NCBI GenBank assembly: GCA_963800135.1
Contig: CAWCZR010000004.1
Span: 1 to 64,000 of the forward strand
Origin: DASPSM01 sp963800135
GTDB taxonomy: Bacteria > Planctomycetota > Planctomycetia > Planctomycetales > Planctomycetaceae
Direction of reading: 5' to 3'
DNA length: 64,000 nucleotides
Positions within the stretch are counted from its first letter, which is position 1. Every line of letters begins with the position of its first letter. The notes under the pieces are model-generated. The model was not told the DNA's origin. It made no database searches and was given only the letters and a program-made list of their open reading frames with translations. Shown here piece after piece: positions 36,547 to 47,948 of the stretch. The position numbers and the translations under genes are program-made.

Positions 36547-37877
36547 GACGGATTCCTCGCTTCGTCCACGGAAAATTCCTGTGACGCCGGATGCACGCCG
36601 AGCCACATCGACGCGCCGACGACCGAGACCACCCCCGCCACCGCAAGACTCACACGCCAACCGGTCGCGGCGCCAAGGTAGCCACCAAAATACGTGCCCA
36701 ACCACGGCGTCGCGATTGGCGAGAGAAACCCGCCGGCATTGCCTCCCAGGTTCATCATCCCTGCCGCAAGACCGCCGCGGGATCGGCCAAGCTGGACGGC
36801 CGTCGTCCAGAACGCGGCTTCGCACATTCCCAGGAGCGCCGCGGAAAATGCAAACGCGCTCACCATCACCCGCGAATCGGAGCCAAGCAAACCCAGCTCG
36901 AATACGACGCCGCTAGCAACCATTCCCCACGCCGAAACGAGTCCCCGTCGGGTGCGACCGCTGGCGTGCGGAGGAATGCGATCCGCCAGCCAGCCGCCGA
37001 AAACCATCCCGAAGCCCATCGTGAGCGTAATGCCCGTCGAATAGAGCCGCGCCGTGTCGGCGCCCAAATGTTCGATGGTGCCGATGTAATACTGAATCCA
37101 GTAGAAGAAGAGGTATTGGAAATACCCGAGGGCGGCGTAGCTCAGCGTGAGGCAAATCACTCCGCGATCTCGCAAGACCTGCCAGATGTCCTGCTCGGCA
37201 GGCGTGTGGGGCACGGCTGTCGAAGTACGCTTCGATTCTTTCTGCGTCGACCGCGTTCCCCAAACCCAGACCACCCCGACGAGCAGCGTGAACCAGCCCG
37301 TCATCAGAAATGCGGTCGGCCAGCCGAATCGTGCAGCCAGTAAGCCAAACCCATAATAGGTCGCCGAAATCCCCAAGCACGCGGAAAACGTCACCAGGCC
37401 ATTGGCAAATGATTTCGCGCGGAGCGGGACCTCGGCGTAGACCATGCGGGCAGCCCCCGGGTGCAGGGGCGCGTTCACGATCCCCATCAGCGAGCGCACG
37501 ACGAGCAGTCCGAACAAGAGTGCAGTGGCAGTCGGCGAAAAAAGTCCGACCGCGCTTGTGCCGGCCACGAAACTTGCCGAGCCAAAACAAAGAACGATCA
37601 GCGTGGCCCGCGCTCCCACGCGATCGATGAGCCAACCGGCCGGCAGCATCGCCAGCGTATAGAACAGCAGGAATGCGGAATAGACCCAGCCCATCCGCGT
37701 TTCGCTGATGCCCCACTCGCCAATGATGTGTTCGGCCCCCGCGACCGAAATCGCGACGCGATTGAATTGGGCCGAACCGACGACGAGCATCAGCAGTCCG
37801 ACAATCGGCCACCAAGGACGTGCCGGCCGATCGGTTGCCTCTACGCTCGCCAATTCGCTGCTGTCGGCGGTCGCCAT
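36543..37877 (-). CDS. MFS transporter, sugar-acid (ACS) type
   Basis: 444 residues with twelve predicted membrane helices. Diagnostic parts: VGSAQFNRVAISVAGAEHII, MGWVYSAFLLFYTLAMLPAG, WLIDRVGARATLIVLC (MFS motif between helices 2 and 3), GMVFGGWLADRIPPHA, and the ending HPASQEFSVDEARNPS. The family moves hexuronates, glucarate, galactonate and similar acids with protons. The downstream gene is an enolase-superfamily enzyme that overlaps it by four bases (GTGA), which supports a sugar-acid catabolic operon. Confidence 0.85.
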   Translation of the reverse strand: MATADSSELASVEATDRPARPWWPIVGLLMLVVGSAQFNRVAISVAGAEHIIGEWGISETRMGWVYSAFLLFYTLAMLPAGWLIDRVGARATLIVLCFGSASFVAGTSAVGLFSPTATALLFGLLVVRSLMGIVNAPLHPGAARMVYAEVPLRAKSFANGLVTFSACLGISATYYGFGLLAARFGWPTAFLMTGWFTLLVGVVWVWGTRSTQKESKRTSTAVPHTPAEQDIWQVLRDRGVICLTLSYAALGYFQYLFFYWIQYYIGTIEHLGADTARLYSTGITLTMGFGMVFGGWLADRIPPHASGRTRRGLVSAWGMVASGVVFELGLLGSDSRVMVSAFAFSAALLGMCEAAFWTTAVQLGRSRGGLAAGMMNLGGNAGGFLSPIATPWLGTYFGGYLGAATGWRVSLAVAGVVSVVGASMWLGVHPASQEFSVDEARNPS

Positions 37878-38202
37878 CGTCGTGCAGGTTCTTTACGAAG
37901 CGGGTCCCGCTCAACGCGTGCCTGGAAGCGACACGTGGTTGGGTGGACAGGGACCCGGAGTGGAGAGTGTGGGGCCTTTATCGCTCAGCCTTCTCACTTT
38001 CGCAATCGGGCGACGCGCTCGGCCTGGGACGCCACAATCGGCCCGCGATGCGAGAAATCACGCGACCGCCCCGCGATCGGCGTCGCCTTCTCCCCGATGC
38101 TACTTGCCTCGCGACGCGATCGGCAGCAAACTCAGAAAATGTCCAGAGCTGGCGAGCACGAATTCGTCCACTCTTCTCGGAGGAGGCGTCTGGAGTTTGC
38201 GC

Positions 38203-39387
38203 ATGTCTGACGGGGTGCTGACGATTTTGCACGTCGACATGGATGCCTTCTATGCGTCCGTCGAGCAGCGCGATCGGCCGGAGCTGCGCGGGAAGCCCGT
38301 GATTGTCGGCGGGCTCGGTGGACGTGGCGTGGTTTGTGCCGCGTCGTACGAGGCGCGGCCCTTCGGCGTGCATAGCGCGATGCCGATTTCTCAGGCCCGG
38401 CGGCTCTGCCCGCAGGCCGTCTATTTGCCGGTGCGTATGACGCACTACGCGCAGATTGGCCGGCAGATTCGCGAAATCCTGCTTTCGTTTACGCCGCTGG
38501 TCGAGCCGTTGAGTCTGGACGAGGCCTTCCTAGACGTGGCTGGTTGCGAAACGCTGTTTGGATCCGCGGCGGAGATTGCGGCCCTAATCAAGGAGCGGGT
38601 TAAGAGCGAGACGGGGCTGACAGCCTCGGTCGGCGTCGCGCCGAACAAGTTTCTGGCGAAGCTGGCTAGCGATCACGGCAAGCCCAACGGGCTGGTCGTC
38701 GTCGCGCCGGATCGAGTCAGCGAGTTCCTGGATCCGCTGCCGGTCGGCCGTATTTGGGGCGTCGGCAAAAAAGCGGAAAAACGAATCAACACGCTGGGCA
38801 TCCAAACGGTCGGACAACTGGCCCGGCTCTCCGAACCCGATCTCGTCGCGACCTTTGGCGAGCTGGGCGAACACTTTCGGCAACTGGCCAACGGAAACGA
38901 GGGTCGCCGCGTCGTGCCGGATCGAGAGGCCAAATCGATCAGCACGGAAACGACCTTCGCCAAGGACATCAGCGATCGGCAGGTCTTGCGAGATTGGCTT
39001 CTCGATTTGACCGATCAATTGGCCGCTCGTCTGCGCCACGCCGGTTTGCGGGCACGCACGATCGAGCTCAAGATTCGGTCCTCCGACTTTCGCACGCGCC
39101 ATCGTGCCCGGGCCCTGCCGGAGGCGACCAACGCGACCGACCTGTTGTGGCAAACGGCCAAAGCCATCCTCGAGCAAGGCCTCACGCGCGAGATGCTGCC
39201 GTTGCGGCTGCTCGGCGTTGGAGCCACGCGGCTGACTGGCGAAGCGGCCGCCCAACGCAGCCTGTTCGACGCCGCCGAGCGCGATCGCCAAAAGTCACTC
39301 GATCAGACCGTCGACGCCATTCGGAAGCAGTTCGGCTCGACGTCCGTCCGCCGCGGGGCCTCGTTCGGTCGATCCGATCGCGAATAG
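38203..39387 (+). CDS. dinB: DNA polymerase IV (Y-family)
   Basis: 394 residues from ATG 38203, chosen because GGAG lies 7 bases upstream and MSDGVLTILHVDMDAFYASV is the normal opening. Catalytic carboxylates are present in HVDMDAFYASVEQ and PLSLDEAFLDV. Palm, fingers and thumb follow (VGVAPNKFLAKLASDHGKPN, IWGVGKKAEKRINTLGIQTV), then the little finger (RQVLRDWLLDLTDQLAARLR, IELKIRSSDF). The tail lacks an obvious beta-clamp QxxLF but contains QRSLFDAAERDR, which could serve. The protein performs translesion synthesis. It stands alone. Confidence 0.92.
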   Translation: MSDGVLTILHVDMDAFYASVEQRDRPELRGKPVIVGGLGGRGVVCAASYEARPFGVHSAMPISQARRLCPQAVYLPVRMTHYAQIGRQIREILLSFTPLVEPLSLDEAFLDVAGCETLFGSAAEIAALIKERVKSETGLTASVGVAPNKFLAKLASDHGKPNGLVVVAPDRVSEFLDPLPVGRIWGVGKKAEKRINTLGIQTVGQLARLSEPDLVATFGELGEHFRQLANGNEGRRVVPDREAKSISTETTFAKDISDRQVLRDWLLDLTDQLAARLRHAGLRARTIELKIRSSDFRTRHRARALPEATNATDLLWQTAKAILEQGLTREMLPLRLLGVGATRLTGEAAAQRSLFDAAERDRQKSLDQTVDAIRKQFGSTSVRRGASFGRSDRE

Positions 39388-39467
39388 ACTCCGGACTCCA
39401 GTGCCGGCCTGTTGCCGCGCAACGGCAGGGCGCAGGTGCCGGCCCCTCGTGCGGGCCAAACTCGGAA

Positions 39468-42400
39468 TCACGCCGCGACGGTCAGCGTGAAGGTCTGCGT
39501 CACGTCCGTGTCGACGCCATTCATCGCGGTGATCGTGATCGTGTAAGTGCCGGCCGTCCCGGGGTCCGCCGTGCCGCTGAGCAAGCCCGTCGTGTCGTTG
39601 AAGGTGACGCCGGTGGGCAGCGCACCGGATTCCGCGAACGTGGGCGCCGGGAAGCCGTTTGCGGTCACGTTGAACGAGCCAAAACTTCCCTGCGTGAACG
39701 TCGTTGCATTGACGCTCGTGATCGACGGCGCTTGGAGCACGACCAGTGTGAACGATTGGGGGGCTCCCGTGCCGGCCGCGTTCATCGGCGTGAATTGCAA
39801 CGAGTAACTCCCGCCGCTGCCTGACAGGGGCGTTCCGCTCAGCACGCCGGTCGTGGTGTCGAACGACAGGCCGCTGGGCAACGTTCCCGCCTCCGCGAAC
39901 TTCGCCGCAGGGAATCCGCTGGCCGTGACGGTGAAGGTGCCATTCGTGCCGACGGTGAACGTCGCGCTATTCACGCTCGTGATCTGTGGGACTTCGTTGA
40001 CGACGAGCGTGAAGGTCTCGGTGGCGTTGGGGCTGACGCCGTTGCTGGCTGTGAGCGTGACGGGGTACGAACCGCCGGTGCCGGTCTCCGGCGTTCCGCT
40101 GAACGTGCCGCTGTTGGGGCTAAAGGAAACGCCCGTCGGCAGCGTTCCACTTTCGCTGAAGGAGGCGATTGGAAAGCTCGAGACCGACACGCTGAACGAT
40201 CCCGGCGTTCCGACGGTAAACACCGTGGTGTTGGCAGTCGTGAACGTCGGCGCCTGGTAAACGAGCAACGTGAAGACTTGGGTCACGCCGTTGCCGACCG
40301 AGTTCACGGGCGTCAGGTCGAACGTATACGTGCCGGACGTGCTCACCGCGGGAGTGCCGCTGAAGACTCCTGTCGTCGCGTTGAAGGAAACTCCGTTGGG
40401 CGGAATCACCGTTCCCGTGAATATGGCGGCCGGGAATCCATTGGCCGTGACCGTGAACGTGCCGTTTTGTCCGACGATGAACGTTGTGCTATTCGCGCTG
40501 GTGATTGACGGCACCTCGTTGACAACGAGTGTGAACGTCTGGCTCGGTCCGGTGGCCACCGCGTTGACCGGGGTAATGGTCAACGAGTAGATACCGCCGC
40601 TGCCGGGAAGCGGCGTCCCGCTGAGCGCGCCCGTGCTGTCGTTGAAAGAAAGTCCGCTGGGAAGCGTTCCGCTCTCGGTGAAGGTGGGGGCCGGAAAACC
40701 GCTCGCCATTTCCGTGAAGGTTTGCGTAGTGTTCACGGCGAAGGTGGCGGTTGCCGCGCTGGTGATTTGGGGAGCCTGCTCGACCACGATCGTGAAGATC
40801 TGCCCCAGGCCGACGCCGACACTGTTCACCGGCGTGAAAGTGACGGAATACGTCCCGCCGGCTCCGGGTAACGGCGTGCCGCTCAGCACGCCGGTCGGGC
40901 TGAATCCCAGCCCGGGAGGGGGCGTGCCGGCTTCATTGAAGGTCGGCGCCGGGAAGCCGGTCGAAGTCAGCGAGAACGTGCCCACGGTCCCCACCGTGAA
41001 AGTGGTCGTGTTGGTGCTGGTGATCGTCGGAATTTCGTCGACGATCAGCGTGAATGTTTGCGCAACGTTGGGGCTCGCACCGTTGGACGCCGTGAACGTC
41101 AGCGTGTAGGCGCCGCCGGTGCCGGTCGCGGGGGTGCCGGTGATCGAGTCGGTTCCCGTGTTGAAGGAGAGCCCGTTGGGCAGCGTCCCCGACTCGCTCA
41201 AAGTCGGGGTGGGGTTTCCAGAAACTGTCGCGGTGAACGTGCCCGCTGTCCCCACGACGAACGTGGCGCTATTCGCGCTGGTGATCATCGGCGAGGTGAC
41301 GACAATCAGATTGAAGTCCTGGTCGGCCGTCGCGCCCACACCGTTCGACGCGGTGAACATCACCGGGAAGGTGCCGATCGTTCCGCCGATCGGTGTGCCG
41401 CTCAGCACGCCTGTCGTGTCGCTGAACGTTACTCCCACCGGCAGGGTGCCGCTCTCCGTGAATGTCGGTGCCGGGAAGCCGGAGGCGGTCACGTCGAACG
41501 TGCCGGCAAGTCCGGCCGTAAACGTGGCAGCGTTTGCGCTGGTGAACGCCGGCGACTGATCGACGATCAGGCCAAAACTTTGAGTGGCGTTCGGGCTGAC
41601 GCCGTTGGCGGCGGTGATCGTCAACGGATAGGTGCCGCCGGTGCCGGGCTGCGGCGTTCCGCTGAGCGCCGCCTGTTACATCGTTGAAGGTCACGCCATT
41701 GGGCAGCGTTCCCGTTTCGCTGAAGGTCGACCCCGGAGTGCCCACCGCCATGACCGTGAAGGTTCCCGCCGTGCCGACGGTGAAGGTCGTGCCGTTGGCG
41801 CTGCTGATGACTGGGGCTTGGTCGACAACGAGCGTGAAGGTCTGCGTCGTCCCCATGCCGACGGAATTGGAGGGCGTGAAGGTCAGGTCATACACGCCCC
41901 CAGTGCCCGCCTGCGGGGTTCCGCTGAGCACGCCCGTCGACGGATTGAACGAAACGCCGTTGGGCAGCGTGCCGGTTTGAGCGAACGTGGCGTTCGGAAA
42001 CCCGTTGGCTGTGACGGTGAACGTTCCTGCGGCTCCCACTGTGAAGGTGGTGCTGTTATTGCTCGTGATCGACGGAATCTCGTTGACCGTCAGCACAAAG
42101 GCTTGTGTCGCGTCCGGGGTCACGCCGTTCGTGGCCGTGAACGTCAAATTGTAGATCCCGCCGCCGCCGGTCGACGGCGTCCCGCTGAGCACGCCGGTGG
42201 CATCATCAAAGGACAGGCCGATTGGCAGTGTGCCCGTTTCCGTGAACGTCGGCGCAGGCATGCCGCTTGCCATCACGGTAAAGCTTCCGCTCGTGCCGAC
42301 TGTAAATGTCGCGGTGTTCGCGCTGGTAATTGCCGGCGCCGCGTTGACGACCAGCGTGAAGGCCTGAGTGGCTGCCGGGCTGACGCCATTCGCCGCGGTG

Positions 42401-43677
42401 ATCTGCAGCGGATAAGTGCCGCCGGTGCCCGTTTGCGGCGTTCCGCTCAACGCACCGGTCGACATATTGAACGAGACGCCGGTAGGCAAAGCCCCGCTTT
42501 CGGTGAAGCTTGGCGCGGGGAAGCCGTGGGAGGCGACCGTAAACGCGCCGGCGGTGCCGACGACGAACGTCGTGCTGTTGGAGCTGACGATGCTCGGAGC
42601 CGCGTCGACAGTCAGCACGAAGGACTGGCTGGCATTCGGGCTGACGCCGTTGAAGGCGGCGAACGTCAATACGTACGTGCCGCCGGTGCCCGGCAAAGGC
42701 GTGCCGCTCAACAAGCCGGTCGCGTCGTCAAAGACCACGCCGTTCGGCAAGAGGCCGTTGCCCTCGAGGGTCGGCGTCGGGCTGCCGGTTGCCGTTACCG
42801 TGAAGCTGCCGTTGGTCCCGACGGTGAACGTCGTGCTGTTCACGCTGGTAATCGTCGGAGCCACGTTCACCGTGAGCGTGAAGTCCTGCGTGGCGGCGGT
42901 GCCGATGCCGTTCGAGGCGGTGAAGACGATCGGAAAGCTGCCGCTCGTCCCCGCCTGCGGCGTCCCGCTCAGCACACCGGTCGACGGATTGAACGAGACG
43001 CCCGCCGGCAGTGCGCCGCTCTCGCTCATCGTCGGCGTCGGGAATCCGAGCGTGGTGACTGTGAAGGTGCCGGCCGCGCCGACTGCAAACGTCGTGGCGT
43101 TGCTGCTCGTGAACGACGGAGCTTCGTCAACCGTCAGCACGAAGTTCTGGGTCGCGCTGGACTTCGTCCCATTGAGCGCAGTGAAGGTCAGGTCGTACGT
43201 GCCGCCGGTTCCCGGCAGGGGCGTGCCGCTGAGGATGCCCGTGGCATCGTCAAAGGTGACGCCGTTGGGCAAGAGCCCGTTCCCCTCGAATGTCGGCGTC
43301 GGCGTCCCGGATGCGGTCACCGAAAAGCTGGAACTCGTGCCGACCGTAAACGTTGTGCTGTTGCTACTGGTGAAGGCCGGGGCCTGACGCCCGCGGCTCG
43401 ACGACGAGTCGGATTGATTCCCAGACCCGCCGCACATGGACGACGAATTCGACCGGGCCGACTCCGCGATGTGTGACAGCGAAGAGGCCGAAAGCAGCGT
43501 GCGGACCTCGAGTTGCTCGATCCCCCAGGACGGACGCCAATCCCGCCGTCGCCGCGCACGCCCGCGGGGCCGAGGAGTGGGAAATTCGCCGGACGACACG
43601 TCGAGATGGTTCAAAAAGAGCACGAGCCGCACTTCCGCCGTTAGTGACCAGGAATTCGCGTGTGCCGTGAGGCACAA
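39468..43677 (-). pseudogene. Giant secreted Ig-repeat protein (He_PIG type), frameshifted
   Basis: About 1,400 residues when joined. The N-terminus has the planctomycete surface motif GIEQLEVRTLLSA, then a Ser-rich linker, then about fifteen tandem repeats of about 87 residues. Each repeat has the consensus APxITSxNxTTFTVGTxGTF, then GTLPxGVSFxxxTGVLSGTP and GTGGxYxLTFTASNGV, the putative Ig (He_PIG) pattern. The frame breaks at about 41670-41690 (GAGCGCCGCCTGTTACATCG) inside the seventh repeat. No anchor motif is seen at the C-terminus. Such proteins are thought to be cell-surface or matrix components. Repeat sequence makes assembly errors likely. Confidence 0.85.
39475..43390 (-). repeat. 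Fifteen tandem ~261-bp Ig-domain repeats
   Basis: Units of about 261 bp repeat from 43390 to 39475. Unit starts are recognisable by TSxNxTTFTVG in the protein. Positions within units that are buried are constant, while surface positions differ, so the units are old duplications, not recent copies. Confidence 0.8.
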
Positions 43678-43867
43678 GCGCAGCGCGCGGAGAGCCCGGT
43701 CCGCGAGCGGATTAAACGGCGGTCATTATTGCCCCCCGAACCGCGCAATTTCAACCGAAAACTTTGCGCACTCCTCCTCGGTCAGTGGTTCCTACCCCAT
43801 CATCGCAACACGATAGGCCGATTCAAATTTCGCAGACTTCCACGGTTGGGCCACGCCACCGCGGACG

Positions 43868-45142
43868 TTACCGGCCGACATCTAGGCATTTGAGCGTGTG
43901 ATCGTCGCGGGAGTAGAGGCGGCCGGCGGCGAGCGAGGGCAGGGCAAACGTCTTGGTGTTGAAGACTTGGGCCGAGGCCAGCTCGGTGTATTGGGTCGGC
44001 GTGGCTTTGACCAGAACGAAGGTGCCGTCGGTCTTTTGCACGATCAGTTTGCCGTCGGCGCAGAGCAGCGTGGCATAGCCAAAATCGTCCTTCTCCCACA
44101 CCACCTTCTGCTTCTCCGGGTCGATGCAGCGGAGGCTGGCTTGGCCCTGGTCGTCGCGGCCATGACTGCCGTAGAGCACACCGCCGTCGGCAATGCAGGT
44201 CGCGTACTGGCTCGAGATCAGGTCATTCGACTCCCACAGTTTTTCCAGCGACGCCGCGCCGATCTTTGCGAAAACCGCGCCGATGCCGTAGCTGGCCGTC
44301 ATGAACAGCCGGTCGCCGATCACCGTCGGGTTGGCTCCGTTGACCGTCGGCCCGCGCATGCCAAACTCTAACTCCGAGCGGATCGCCCCGTTGTCGGGAT
44401 TGAGCACGACCGTCTTGAGCCGCGTCTCGACGATCACGTTCCGCACGCCATTCACCGTGACGGCAATCGGCGAGGAATAGCTGGCGTCTTCGTTGGTCAC
44501 GTTCCAGACGGGCTTGCCGGTGTCGAGCGCAAACGCGACGATCCCCGCTCCCGTCTTCTTACCACCCACGTTCACGATGACTTTATCCCCCTCGACGATC
44601 GGCGAACTCCCCGCGCCGAAATAGCCTTCGCCCACCCGAAACTCGGCATGCGTGTCGCGAGCCCAGAGCTTCTTGCCATCGGCGAGACGAAGGCAGGCGA
44701 GGTTCCCCTGCACGCCGAACGCGATCACCCGGTCGCCGTGAATGATGGGCACGCAGCGGGGCCCGTCGTCCGGCGAGATGCCCGAGACGTAGGAGGTGGG
44801 AATCGCGTACTTCCACGACGACTTGCCGGTCTTCGCCGCGAAGGCTTCAACGACTTCTTCGCTCTCGACGCGGTGAAACAGCACACCCCGCTCGCCGACC
44901 ACGGCCACGCCCGCGTACCCCCGCCCGACCGGCCGCTCCCACACGAGCTTCGGTCCACCGGCCGGCCAAGCGTCCGACAGCGATTCATGCTCGGCGCGGC
45001 CATCGCGATGGGGCCCTAGAATCTGCGGCCAGTCGCCTGCGCTCGCCGTTGTCCTCCACAGCCCACAGGCTACGAGACAGCCGGCGATTACGATGCGAAT
45101 CGACCGGATCCTCGCGCCGCTCCGCGAATTGAATGCCGCCAT
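43868..45142 (-). CDS. Secreted PQQ-like beta-propeller protein
   Basis: 424 residues from ATG 45142 (GAGAGAGCGAAGG just upstream). A signal anchor (IRSIRIVIAGCLVACGLWRT, ending TASAGDWPQ) is followed by a propeller of PQQ/quinoprotein-like blades: GDWPQILGPHRDGRAEHESL opening, AFAAKTGKSSWKYAIPTSYV, CLRLADGKKLWARDTHAEF, AFALDTGKPVWNVTNED, RCIDPEKQKVVWEKDDFGYA. No cofactor ligands of a true dehydrogenase are evident, so it is probably a scaffold or serves in envelope assembly. It follows the membrane-protein gene on the same strand (16 bp). Confidence 0.85.
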   Translation of the reverse strand: MAAFNSRSGARIRSIRIVIAGCLVACGLWRTTASAGDWPQILGPHRDGRAEHESLSDAWPAGGPKLVWERPVGRGYAGVAVVGERGVLFHRVESEEVVEAFAAKTGKSSWKYAIPTSYVSGISPDDGPRCVPIIHGDRVIAFGVQGNLACLRLADGKKLWARDTHAEFRVGEGYFGAGSSPIVEGDKVIVNVGGKKTGAGIVAFALDTGKPVWNVTNEDASYSSPIAVTVNGVRNVIVETRLKTVVLNPDNGAIRSELEFGMRGPTVNGANPTVIGDRLFMTASYGIGAVFAKIGAASLEKLWESNDLISSQYATCIADGGVLYGSHGRDDQGQASLRCIDPEKQKVVWEKDDFGYATLLCADGKLIVQKTDGTFVLVKATPTQYTELASAQVFNTKTFALPSLAAGRLYSRDDHTLKCLDVGR

Positions 45143-45158
45143 CCTTCGCTCTCTCCCG

Positions 45159-45653
45159 TCAACTGTTTTGCGCCACAGAATCGGACACGCTGTTGTCCTG
45201 CGGATTGTGCCAGCACAAGAGCACCGCCGCGACCGCGCACAGGGCGAGGTCACAGACGTTGATCACGATCGACGCGCGATGATAGGCCGCAAATGCTTCC
45301 GCCCGCGCCCGCCCCACGGGCACAATCATTCCCACGATCGGCAGATAGATGGCAAAATAATCGGCCACCAAGAGCCCGAGGACCAGTAACAACAGCCACC
45401 CCGCCGCCGCAACCCCCCTCCGCTGCCCCTTCGCACGCCCCAGCAAGGCAACGAGACTTCCCGCCAGCGCCGCCGAGACTAAAAAGAACCCGCCTGCGTA
45501 ATAAGCCGGGAACCTCAACAACGCGAGCGTGTCCTTGGTCGCAGAGTCGAATCCCGGATGCTTCACCTCGCGGACGGCGATGATCACGAACAAGATCGCG
45601 GCCCCCACCCAGGCCGCGGACGCCAGGCGGGCGACGAGCAAACCTAATCGCAT
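45159..45653 (-). CDS. Four-helix membrane protein (DUF4149-like)
   Basis: 164 residues with four hydrophobic segments: RLASAAWVGAAILFVIIAVR, YYAGGFFLVSAALAGSLVAL, AAGWLLLLVLGLLVADYFAI, and VINVCDLALCAVAAVLLCW. Pattern and length fit the DUF4149-like family of unknown function. It begins a two-gene unit with the propeller gene 16 bp downstream. Confidence 0.65.
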   Translation of the reverse strand: MRLGLLVARLASAAWVGAAILFVIIAVREVKHPGFDSATKDTLALLRFPAYYAGGFFLVSAALAGSLVALLGRAKGQRRGVAAAGWLLLLVLGLLVADYFAIYLPIVGMIVPVGRARAEAFAAYHRASIVINVCDLALCAVAAVLLCWHNPQDNSVSDSVAQNS

Positions 45654-45813
45654 CCGGGAAATTGCCTCTTCAATTTTGACGCGGAAGCCGGCAAGCTAAG
45701 AGAGCCTCGGACAGTATAGCGAAGGACCGCTCGGCCTCCGAGGTCGTGGGCGGCATGAACCTGCCGCTGAGGTCGCCTCATTCCGCGCTTGCCGCATTTC
45801 CGGAGATGCCGAA

Positions 45814-46307
45814 ATGAACCGCGTGAGACTAGCGCTTGTCTGTGTTGCTGGCGTCGTGATCCTGCTTCGTTTCGGATACAGCCGAACCAAGTCACCCGAC
45901 CGGGTGATCCATGTGAGCGAACACGACCCGCGGATGAATGCGGCCATTGAGAAGGCCCGCGCTTCCGTCGGGACCTTCATCGCCGCGCTGCAATCGCCGA
46001 AACCCGGCCAGAGTGGGTTCAACGTCAAAAAGAAATTCGAGGACGGCGGCAAAGTCGAACACATCTGGCTCGACCAGGTGACCTACGACGGCACGAGCTT
46101 TCAGGGTACCGTCGCCAACGAGCCGGAGATGGTGAAAAACGTCAAGAACGGGCAGAGAGTGACGGTGACACCCGCAGAAATCAGCGATTGGATGTTTCTC
46201 GACAACCGAAAAATGGTCGGCGGCGAGACGGTCCGTGTCTTGCTCGAAGGTCTCCCCCGGCGGAGCGCGACAAATTCAAGAAGAGCGTCGACTTCGAGGT
46301 CGAATAA
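45814..46307 (+). pseudogene. DUF2314-family protein, frameshifted at its end
   Basis: ATG 45814 gives an N-terminal membrane anchor or signal (MNRVRLALVCVAGVVILLRF) and the DUF2314 core: DPRMNAAIEKARASVGTFIA, VEHIWLDQVTYDGTSFQGTV, and AEISDWMFLDNRKMVGGETV. Near 46256 a run CTCCCCCGG lacks one base: with one more C the ending reads GLPPAERDKFKKSVDFEVE and stops at 46307, as expected of the family. The homopolymer context points to a sequencing error. Function unknown; a related E. coli protein is YegJ. Confidence 0.75.
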
Positions 46308-47753
46308 ACTTCCGTCGAGGGTTAGTCCCAGCTGCCCATCTCGATAGTGACGCTGATGGGCTTTCCGTGCCGCCGGAGTTTGGCGGCGACCTTCTGCCCG
46401 GGCTTGAGGGTGAACGTCAAGGCCCGAAGCGTCCGAAAATCGGAGACCGGCTCGCCCGCGAATTCGACCAGCACATCTTTCTCGGCGAATCCCGCGCGGG
46501 CCGCGGGAGAATTGGGGCGCACCGCGGCGACTTTCAAGCTCCCCAGGTCGGATTCAAAGCCCGCCCCAAGATACGCTTCCGAGATGCGGTCGACGTTAAT
46601 TTCGGGCCGTCGCTTATGCAGCTCGGCGAGCACCTGGTCCGAGACTCGTCCGCGACCTCGAACTAGAAAATTGCTAAGAGGCAGGTACCAGACGAGCCGC
46701 AGATCGCGATCGGCGCCCTTCCACTTATCTCCGAGAATGACGAATTCGAGTTCGGGCCCGGCTACATCTGAATCCAGTTCCGCAGGCTTGGCCGCCTTGA
46801 ATCGCAATTGAGCGCCCAATTTCCGCAGAGCGAGGATCGCAGCCTGATCGTCCGCCGCGCATTGACCCGCCGCATCGTGCAGCTCTTGAAGATCGGCGTC
46901 GGTTACCTTGAACGTCGTCGATTGAAACACGTCGGATTCGATGGTGTTTCTTACCTCGTGCGTGATCACCACCAGGCGATCGTCAGGTTTTACGTTGGCG
47001 GTAAGAGCGATGATCGATTTGATAACATTGCGAACCGAATTGCCGCTCCCCATTTCGACTTCCCGCAAGAGGCAGCCCGGCGAAATGTCACCCGGTTGCT
47101 GCATCGGATCGGTGCGCTTTGCGCAAGCCAAAATTAACACTCCGCGGTCCGTGGCAAGGTCGTAGGCCGATCGCAATTCGGGCGTGACATCGGCAAGCTC
47201 CATTCCCAGCACTCGGTAAGTCTTCAGGTCTTTGGGCAACGGGATCGACTGCAATGAGATCTTGAGATCCGTGCGGTCGCCGGCTAGCACGAGCGGAACG
47301 CGCGTTTTTTCTTTGATGTGTCCGGCGAGGATGGTGAGAGTCGCAGGACCGTCGGCCATCCCGCGGATTACAAACTTTCCCCGTTCGTCAGCCATGCCTG
47401 CTTTTAAACAGCGTCCGCCCGGCTCGACCGCTTTGACCGTCACCCGGGGGACGGGTTTGTTGGCTGCGTCGAGCACAACTCCCGATAGCGTATGCCCGTT
47501 CTTAAGGAGGATACGCAACGACGTCCGTTGCCGCGGCGTAAGCGCGTAGACATCGAGGATCGTGGAGGTGACGTAGTCGCGGTGGGAGCAGGAGACGCAC
47601 CCGCGGCTGGCTTCCCCCTCGACCTTCTGCGGCCTCTCAGGAAAGGCAAAGATTTCGAACGAACCGTCCGGCTTAGTATCAGTTTCCTCGAACTCGAATT
47701 GTCGGCCACTCGCGGTGACGGCTTCGGGAGAAATCCTTGCTCCAGGGATCGGC

Positions 47754-47761
47754 TTTCTTTG
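47754..47761. repeat. Left 8-bp target-site duplication of the IS1595 element
   Basis: TTTCTTTG, identical to 49786-49793 on the other side of the element. Choosing this copy makes both inverted repeats start with GGG, so the boundaries are unambiguous. Confidence 0.9.
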
Positions 47762-47948
47762 GGGAATTATATACTTGACTACCTTACGCGAATTCCATAA
47801 AATCGCAGTATGACCAGCTAACTTCCTGTGCCGTAAAGGCGCAACAGGCCCGCCCAAGTCTGGTGTCTAGCCGAATATGGGACGGACCTGTTGCTTGAGG
47901 ACGATGTTCCAAAAATGACAAACGCAAATCAGGACGCTCCCCAACAGC

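Noticed and set aside
39475..43390. Tandem array considered as a CRISPR
   Set aside because: Units are 261 bp, coding and diverged, with no spacers; it is an Ig-domain array. I saw no CRISPR elsewhere.
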